In this document: piece by piece, positions 58,846 to 64,000 of the stretch
Layout of the letters: the number at the start of each line of letters is the position of its first letter
Position numbering within the stretch: position 1 is the first letter of the stretch
Assembly: GCF_023716485.1 (NCBI RefSeq)
Contig: NZ_CP092418.1
Coordinates: forward strand, 3,145,001-3,209,000
From: Microbulbifer variabilis
GTDB taxonomy: Bacteria; Pseudomonadota; Gammaproteobacteria; Pseudomonadales; Cellvibrionaceae
Direction of reading: 5' to 3'
Length of the DNA stretch: 64,000 bases
Notes under the pieces: model-generated
The model's input: only the letters and a program-made list of their open reading frames with translations
Databases searched by the model: none
What the model was told of the DNA's origin: nothing
Program-made: the position numbers and the translations under genes

Positions 58846-59963
58846 TCAGCCTCTGCCTGGCTGGAAGAACCAACTAAATCCTGATAGATATTTATGGTCT
58901 TTTTAACGATTTCTTCATGAAAAAAACCATTTAACTCCACTTTATCCCGCCGCTCCATTAAAGCCAGCCCCACATCACATAAAGCTTGTGAATCTCCCCG
59001 CTCAACGACCCCCTTGGGGAAGCAGCCCTCCAGCACCTCTCCAGCACAAGTATCTTTATAGGCAACCACAGAGCACCCCATCGCCAAAGCCTGCATAGCA
59101 CTTTGGCCGCTAGGCTCACCAGGGTTGGCCAAACTGAAAGTCAATTGCGAGGAGGCATAGAGCTCCCGTAAATCCTTTCTCTCTCCCAGAAAAAGTACTT
59201 TCCCTTCCAGCCCCAACTCTTGAGCCAATTGCTCCAATTTGCGGATATGGTGTAAATCACCACCCTTTGATGCCCCTACCACCAACCCCAATAAATCCTC
59301 CCGACTAGTTACGGCCCGCGCCAGAGCGTGCAAAAACACCTTCAGCTCACCCTTTTCAGACAAGGGGCCCGAATACAGCCACCAATTTTTTCCCTCCAGT
59401 TGCGGATAGCTATTCAGGAAACGCAGATGCCATTGGCCTGATACAGGTTTACTGCGATCGAACTCCCGAGAGCTAATGCCCCAGTGCACGATATGGGTAG
59501 GATTAACCAATTTTTCCCCAAGATGCGCTTTCAGGTGGCTGGCAATTCCATCGGATGATGCGATCACACATGGCCCGGAAACCAACCCTACATCCCTTCG
59601 ACTGGGCGAATAATAACCATCGACATGAGTAACCAAACTGGGGCGTGTATTGACATCCATACCATCCCAAGCTCGCCAGACCACCTGGGCGGTTAAACGC
59701 CCATGGACATGGACCACATCCGCATTTAAATTCTGTAGGACACTGCGTAAGCGGCGCACAAGGGCCATAGCCCAAAAAGGCTTCTTGTTCAAAGGCAATG
59801 GGATATGTTGAACATCATGCAGTTCGAGGCGCGCCACCAAGGCCCCCCCGGCTGAGATCACAATTGGTTTTGCGTCCTGACGAGCCAACTCCTGAATGAA
59901 ATCCAGCGCAGCCTTGCCTCTATCTCCAGGCTCCAATTCAGGCCAGATTTGTACAATTCTCAA
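58842..59963 (-). CDS. GT-B glycosyltransferase (family 4-like)
   Basis: A 373-aa soluble glycosyltransferase. The N-terminal domain has QIWPELEPGDRGKAALDFI and VVHVHGRLTAQVVWRA; the C-terminal domain has the donor site LYSGPLSEKGELKVFL and the E-x7-E-like GEPSGQSAMQALAMGCSVVA. The layout fits GT4/GT1 enzymes that build LPS core or other surface sugars. Convergent with pagL, which also modifies LPS, but no shared transcript. The acceptor cannot be told from sequence. Confidence 0.85.
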   Translation of the reverse strand: MRIVQIWPELEPGDRGKAALDFIQELARQDAKPIVISAGGALVARLELHDVQHIPLPLNKKPFWAMALVRRLRSVLQNLNADVVHVHGRLTAQVVWRAWDGMDVNTRPSLVTHVDGYYSPSRRDVGLVSGPCVIASSDGIASHLKAHLGEKLVNPTHIVHWGISSREFDRSKPVSGQWHLRFLNSYPQLEGKNWWLYSGPLSEKGELKVFLHALARAVTSREDLLGLVVGASKGGDLHHIRKLEQLAQELGLEGKVLFLGERKDLRELYASSQLTFSLANPGEPSGQSAMQALAMGCSVVAYKDTCAGEVLEGCFPKGVVERGDSQALCDVGLALMERRDKVELNGFFHEEIVKKTINIYQDLVGSSSQAEAD

Positions 59964-60149
59964 AACATCTACCGCAAAAGTGGAACAAAGGGAGTATTTT
60001 GACCCTCACAGAAGTAATTTCCCAGTAGATTCCACACAGATTTGCAACAAACCCCTCTGGCAAGGCCAATTTACCTACGCAGTCACTTGGTATCAGACGG
60101 GCTTCTCGAGTGCTAACATGATTCGCCTCAACACATTCAGGGAAAAGTA

Positions 60150-61040
60150 ATGTTCCAACGCTACTTCACTCGGTCAATCGCTCTTGTTCTTATATTATTT
60201 GTTGGCACAGCCTCTGCAGCCGAAACAGATCAAGGTATTTTCTGGAAAGCCACCAAGGAGGACAAAACTGTCTACCTGCTGGGATCTATCCACCTGGCCA
60301 CAGAAGACTATTACCCAATGCGCTCCCAGATAGAGCGTGCCTATGCCCAAAGTGATGCCGTTGCTGTTGAAGCTGATATCCTCGCCGCCGAAAGCGATAT
60401 GTTGATACAGCAGAAAATTATGATGGAGTCTGTTTATCAGGGAGAACGCAGCCTGCGTGATGATCTCCCCGCAGATTTGTACAAGAAATTACAAGCCTGG
60501 ATGTACAAACGCAACATGCCGGAGGCTATGTTTATTCGCCAGCGCCCAGCCATCGCCATGATTTCCATGAGCATGATCGAAATGCAGGCCCAGGGTCTCA
60601 ACCCGGAGCTGGGTATCGATCGCCACTTCCTAAGTAAGGCTAAAAAGGACGGCAAACCGGTATTGGAACTGGAGGGGGTTCTACAGCAATTCCAGCTATT
60701 AAATGGCCTGGATAATCCCGCCCTTTTACTCCAGCAAACACTTGAGCAGCTGGAAGATATCTCCACCTTTTTGCCAAAGCTCACTAGTGCATGGAAAGCC
60801 GGAGACGACAAAGCTCTCAATCGCCTGATTATTCTCGATGGCCTTGAAGAAAATCCCGAGTATCAGCCGCTTTATGAAAAATTGTTTTTTCAGCGCAACG
60901 AGAAAATGGCGAACAAAATAATCTTAAAAGCGCCGAAGTATCGCAAACTCTTTGTGGTTGTCGGCGCCGGTCATTTAGTCGGCCAAGGCAGCATTGCTGA
61001 GCTGATGAAGCAAAAAGGCTATAAGCTGGAGCGTATCTAA
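60150..61040 (+). CDS. TraB/GumN family protein
   Basis: A 296-aa exported protein (signal IALVLILFVGTASA, cleavage about 24). The two conserved histidine motifs of the TraB/GumN family are seen: LLGSIHLATEDYYP (about 47-60) and VVGAGHLVGQGS near the C-terminus, plus Glu in AVEADI and the RPAIAMISMSMIE block. Members are thought to be metal-dependent (Tiki-like) peptidases or regulators; the substrate is unknown. Single gene with ATG directly after GGAAAAG. Confidence 0.9.
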   Translation: MFQRYFTRSIALVLILFVGTASAAETDQGIFWKATKEDKTVYLLGSIHLATEDYYPMRSQIERAYAQSDAVAVEADILAAESDMLIQQKIMMESVYQGERSLRDDLPADLYKKLQAWMYKRNMPEAMFIRQRPAIAMISMSMIEMQAQGLNPELGIDRHFLSKAKKDGKPVLELEGVLQQFQLLNGLDNPALLLQQTLEQLEDISTFLPKLTSAWKAGDDKALNRLIILDGLEENPEYQPLYEKLFFQRNEKMANKIILKAPKYRKLFVVVGAGHLVGQGSIAELMKQKGYKLERI

Positions 61041-61290
61041 ACCTTCACTTATCAGGAAAACAATTGAGCTACAACCAGCTTCATTTCCACCCAGGAAACA
61101 CTTGTAGAAGTATACACAGCTACAGGTGTTTCACGGGCTTACTTAAGAACCCCCATCCCTTACTCGGCCACACCCCAAGACCTTCTATTTATAAGTAAAC
61201 CCTACCCCAGAAAACCGAAAAATCATCAAACCTACTTGCTAAACTGCAACAATACGCAGCTAAAGATACAGCCGCCTCTAAGGACACTGC

Positions 61291-62601
61291 ATGAAATACT
61301 ACGCCCTGTATTTCGCCCTAACCTGTGTACTTTTATCTCCCTTCGCCACTGCTGATAAGGCCAAAACTGAAGGGGGACTAAAAATTACGTCCAAGGATGA
61401 AAATTTTTCTGCAGAACTCGGCGGCCGCATTCACTTTGACACATATTTTTTTGACAAAGATAAAAACTACTATGACACCATCTTGTTTGATACAGAACTT
61501 GAAGAACCCGTAAACACTACAGATTTTCGTCGAGTACGACTAAAAATGCGGGGAAAATTGTGGAAATGGGAATACGAACTGGAAAGAGACTTTGCCTCCT
61601 CTGGAACTGGAGGATTAAGGACTGTATACCTGGGCACTAAAGTCTTTGATGGAAGCCTCCGCATAGGAAATTTTAAACCCAGCCGCTCGATGAACCAACT
61701 CACTTCCTCCAATCAAATCACCATGATGGAGAGATCCTTTGCCTCATCCGCTGGTATTTACGACAACCGCGGCAGGCAACAGGGAATTGGCTGGCATACC
61801 CATTGGTGCTGTCATACCTATGGGGTCACCCTTTTTAATCTGCGCAACCCCGGTGATCCACGCAACGAGGGTATTGGTGCCGCCACCCGATTTACCTGGG
61901 CCCCAATCAGTAACTTCGACAGCACTGTACATCTGGGCGCTTCATTCAGCTATGAAGACGCCAATGAAGACACGCCACCGCGCGAGGCACTAGTCGAATA
62001 CGCAGGGCGTCGCGGCCCAGAACAACTGGTTGCACTGAGCCCCGGTGGTGGTGAATTTTTCTTCGGTGATTTTGGCGATGATGAATTTTATCAGGGCGAC
62101 CCTGGTGGAGATGTGTGGATTCTGGGATTAGAACTCGCTGGCGCCTATGGGCCTTTTTACGCCCAGTCTGAATACGCTTTTGGGATTTTTTCCGGAGATT
62201 TCTATTTATCCGAATTTACATTTTTTGAGTTCTTTGGCGCGCCGCCTCGTTTTTTTTGTGACCCATATACCGGTTGTTTTATCGGAGACCAAGATGTACG
62301 CACTTGGTATATCGTGGGAAGTTGGGCGATCACTGGTCAGCACAAACCCTATGATGAGAAAAATGGAGTTTTCAGATCTATCAAACCTACTCCACCAGAG
62401 AGCGCCTTCGAGATTACCGCACGCTACGATACCATCGAAAACCGGGATATTCCCGGCATGAAGGTAAGTAATTTTGTTTTTGGGTTTAATTACTATTTTA
62501 ATCCCAAAGTGCGCCTGATGCTGAACGTGACTCTCGGGGATGATAAATTTACCGGCGATCAAACCAAGCAGCTTGCTATTCGTATGCAGGGATTCTGGTA
62601 A
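61291..62601 (+). CDS. OprP/OprO-type outer-membrane porin
   Basis: A 436-aa beta-barrel porin with a signal peptide (cleavage after ATA, about 21). The start resembles the phosphate-selective porin O/P family: FSAELGGRIHFDTYFFD, DFRRVRLKMRGKLWKWEYEL, and the C-terminal aromatic residue IRMQGFW needed for BAM assembly. Extracellular loops are unusually acidic and Phe/Gly-rich (FFFGDFGDDEFYQGDPGGD) and carry two pairs of cysteines (CC and CDPYTGC). Whether it passes phosphate, polyphosphate or other anions is not shown. A terminator follows at 62611. Confidence 0.87.
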   Translation: MKYYALYFALTCVLLSPFATADKAKTEGGLKITSKDENFSAELGGRIHFDTYFFDKDKNYYDTILFDTELEEPVNTTDFRRVRLKMRGKLWKWEYELERDFASSGTGGLRTVYLGTKVFDGSLRIGNFKPSRSMNQLTSSNQITMMERSFASSAGIYDNRGRQQGIGWHTHWCCHTYGVTLFNLRNPGDPRNEGIGAATRFTWAPISNFDSTVHLGASFSYEDANEDTPPREALVEYAGRRGPEQLVALSPGGGEFFFGDFGDDEFYQGDPGGDVWILGLELAGAYGPFYAQSEYAFGIFSGDFYLSEFTFFEFFGAPPRFFCDPYTGCFIGDQDVRTWYIVGSWAITGQHKPYDEKNGVFRSIKPTPPESAFEITARYDTIENRDIPGMKVSNFVFGFNYYFNPKVRLMLNVTLGDDKFTGDQTKQLAIRMQGFW

Positions 62602-62610
62602 GCGGAACAA

Positions 62611-62637
62611 CCCCGGCGAAAACCCACCGGGGCTTTA
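62611..62637 (+). terminator. terminator after the porin gene
   Basis: CCCCGG/CCGGGG stem with a 10-nt loop, followed by CTTTAG, 10 bp past the porin stop. It faces the convergent oxidoreductase gene. Confidence 0.65.
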
Positions 62638-62651
62638 GTAGGAGCGGAACG

Positions 62652-64000
62652 TTAGCCCACTTGCTGAGCCTTAGTGGGGTCGAAAATTTCAACCTCTCTA
62701 GCTTGGCCGGTTTTACCAACAGGATTTTCAAAACGACCTAGCGCCTGCTCTCTTTGGCGTTGCGCCTCCAATACATTAGCCTCTTTGATGTGCCCGTAAC
62801 CTTTAATAACCTCAGGATAACTGAGCAATTCAATAGCCGCCTGGTGGTTTTGTTCGTTCAACTGCCCCACCACTTTCTCAACCAGTTGCTCATACTCAGC
62901 GATTAAAGACCGCTCCATACGTCGCTCAGCGGTATAGCCGAAAATATCCAGAGCAGTACCGCGCAGGAACTTTAATTTGGCCAAGGCTCCGAATGCTTTG
63001 TGCATCCAACCACCAAACTTCATTTTGCGAGGACGCCCCAACACTTTGTCGAAACGGGCCAGTAATGGCGGTGCCAAGTTGAATTCGAGGTCAAAGTCTC
63101 CGCTAAAATTCTCCCGCAAAGATTGAGTAAAGCGCCCGTCAGTGTAGAGGCGCGCAACCTCATACTCATCCTTGTAAGCGAGCAACTTGGCATAATTTTG
63201 CGCAACCACTTCGGCGACCATTTGGCGCCCGGGTACCTTAAGGGTTTCCGCCGCTTTAACTTTATCCACCAAAACTTGGTAGCGCTTAGCCAACTCTACA
63301 TTTTGATAGCCAGTCAGATGCTCAACCCGGTGAGCAACAATTTCATCCAGACCTTTGGGTAGCTGTACAGGCGCTCGATCGTGAGCAAGCAACCGGTTTA
63401 GAGCTTTGCGGTCTGCGGCAGCAAGGCGCCCGGCAGCAAAACCCTGCAGATTGCCCTCCACTGCCACACCATTCAGCTCAATTGCCTGTAACAGCGACGC
63501 TTGGGAAAGTGGCAATAGGCCTTTTTGCCAAGCAAAGCCCAACATAAATATATTGGCCGCCAGAGTATCTCCAAGTGCAGATTTGGTCAGACGGTGAGCC
63601 TCAACAGAATCCAGCGCGTTAACCGCGTTACTTAGGGTATCGAGAACCGCTTGTGGAGAGTGAGCATCCTCACGCCCCAAAACGGTGGCAGCGGTGGGGC
63701 TCAGGTGGGTATTCACCACCGCACGACTGTGGGTTTCATCCAGCTTGGCCAAACAGGCGGCGAGATTTCCCGCAGCGATCAAATCACAAGCCATCAGTGC
63801 ATCGGCGCGACCATCGGAGATTCGCACGGCTTGCAATGCTTCTGGGTGGGCTGCAAAACGAATATGGGAATACACCGCGCCGCCTTTTTGCGCGAGGCCG
63901 GTCTGATCCAGGGTACTGCAGGCTTTGCCTTCTATGTGGGCCGCCATCGCTAACAGAGCACCAATAGTCACCACCCCGGTACCCCCCACTCCTGTCACCA
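62652..64000 (-). CDS. indolepyruvate:ferredoxin oxidoreductase family protein, C-terminal part
   Basis: The last 449 or so residues of a large (usually about 1,150 aa) 2-oxoacid:ferredoxin oxidoreductase; the gene runs off the right edge, so the TPP and ferredoxin-binding parts are not seen. Visible here is the gamma-type domain (TGVGGTGVVTIGALLAMAA, GLAQKGGAVYSHIR, about the first 190 residues) and the C-terminal DUF6537-like helical domain (GYTAERRMERSLIAEYE, ending with the YGHIKEANV block). These enzymes oxidise aryl pyruvates to acyl-CoA during aromatic amino acid breakdown. The GTG at 63998 is not the real start. Confidence 0.88.
   Translation of the reverse strand, partial: VTGVGGTGVVTIGALLAMAAHIEGKACSTLDQTGLAQKGGAVYSHIRFAAHPEALQAVRISDGRADALMACDLIAAGNLAACLAKLDETHSRAVVNTHLSPTAATVLGREDAHSPQAVLDTLSNAVNALDSVEAHRLTKSALGDTLAANIFMLGFAWQKGLLPLSQASLLQAIELNGVAVEGNLQGFAAGRLAAADRKALNRLLAHDRAPVQLPKGLDEIVAHRVEHLTGYQNVELAKRYQVLVDKVKAAETLKVPGRQMVAEVVAQNYAKLLAYKDEYEVARLYTDGRFTQSLRENFSGDFDLEFNLAPPLLARFDKVLGRPRKMKFGGWMHKAFGALAKLKFLRGTALDIFGYTAERRMERSLIAEYEQLVEKVVGQLNEQNHQAAIELLSYPEVIKGYGHIKEANVLEAQRQREQALGRFENPVGKTGQAREVEIFDPTKAQQVG

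Overview
The window looks like part of the chromosome of a marine-type gammaproteobacterium close to the Pseudomonas/Cellvibrionales branch; a Microbulbifer-like organism is my best guess, from gene order only. Two runs of genes match well-known Pseudomonas neighbourhoods: thrS-infC-rpmI-rplT-pheS-pheT-ihfA-merR, and uvrB / tRNA-Asn / O-antigen genes / ihfB-rpsA-cmk-(tyrA-aroA)-pheA-serC-gyrA / mtaD-ubiG-mupP-yciK. No 16S gene is present to settle the taxonomy.

Positions 1-24.7 kb are very different from the rest. The sequence is visibly A+T-rich, gene-poor and full of broken genes. Intact genes are scattered: a family 2 glycosyltransferase, a free-standing condensation-domain-like acyltransferase, a phytoene-desaturase-type FAD oxidoreductase, a DUF885 metallopeptidase-like protein, a DUF1801 protein, an apparently exported family II (DHH) pyrophosphatase, a protein with a caspase-like His/Cys pattern, an NTF2-like secreted protein and a second-copy CsrA. 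Between them lie relics that can still be read through frameshifts and stops: a partial duplicate of the FAD oxidoreductase, two decayed REP-associated tyrosine transposases (Y1/HUH), an aminoglycoside/thiamine-kinase-like phosphotransferase and a YtoQ-family protein. The region ends with two translationally coupled gene pairs (20958-21793 and 21943-24566). The second pair, an SF1 helicase plus a protein with a CxxC/HH motif, sits beside tRNA-Pro and is the best candidate here for an undescribed (perhaps anti-phage) system.

From 24.76 kb onward the DNA is ordinary dense core genome. 24.9-32.7 kb (all minus strand) is the translation operon. 32.8-35.5 kb holds tRNA-Val, uvrB and two identical tRNA-Asn genes. 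35.6-38.5 kb holds only a WbpM/FlaA1-type dehydratase and a WecA/WbpL-type initiating transferase, which is what remains at the usual Pseudomonas O-antigen site. 38.7-49.1 kb holds comEA, pyrF, lapB-lapA, ihfB, rpsA, cmk, a tyrA-aroA fusion, pheA and serC (aromatic amino acid and serine synthesis); gyrA follows.

The plus strand then carries mtaD, ubiG, mupP and yciK up to a bidirectional terminator. The last 8 kb is envelope-oriented: two small secreted proteins, a divergent sigma-70-family factor, a PagL-type lipid A deacylase facing a glycosyltransferase, a TraB/GumN protein, an OprP/OprO-type porin, and the C-terminal part of an indolepyruvate:ferredoxin oxidoreductase that runs off the right edge.
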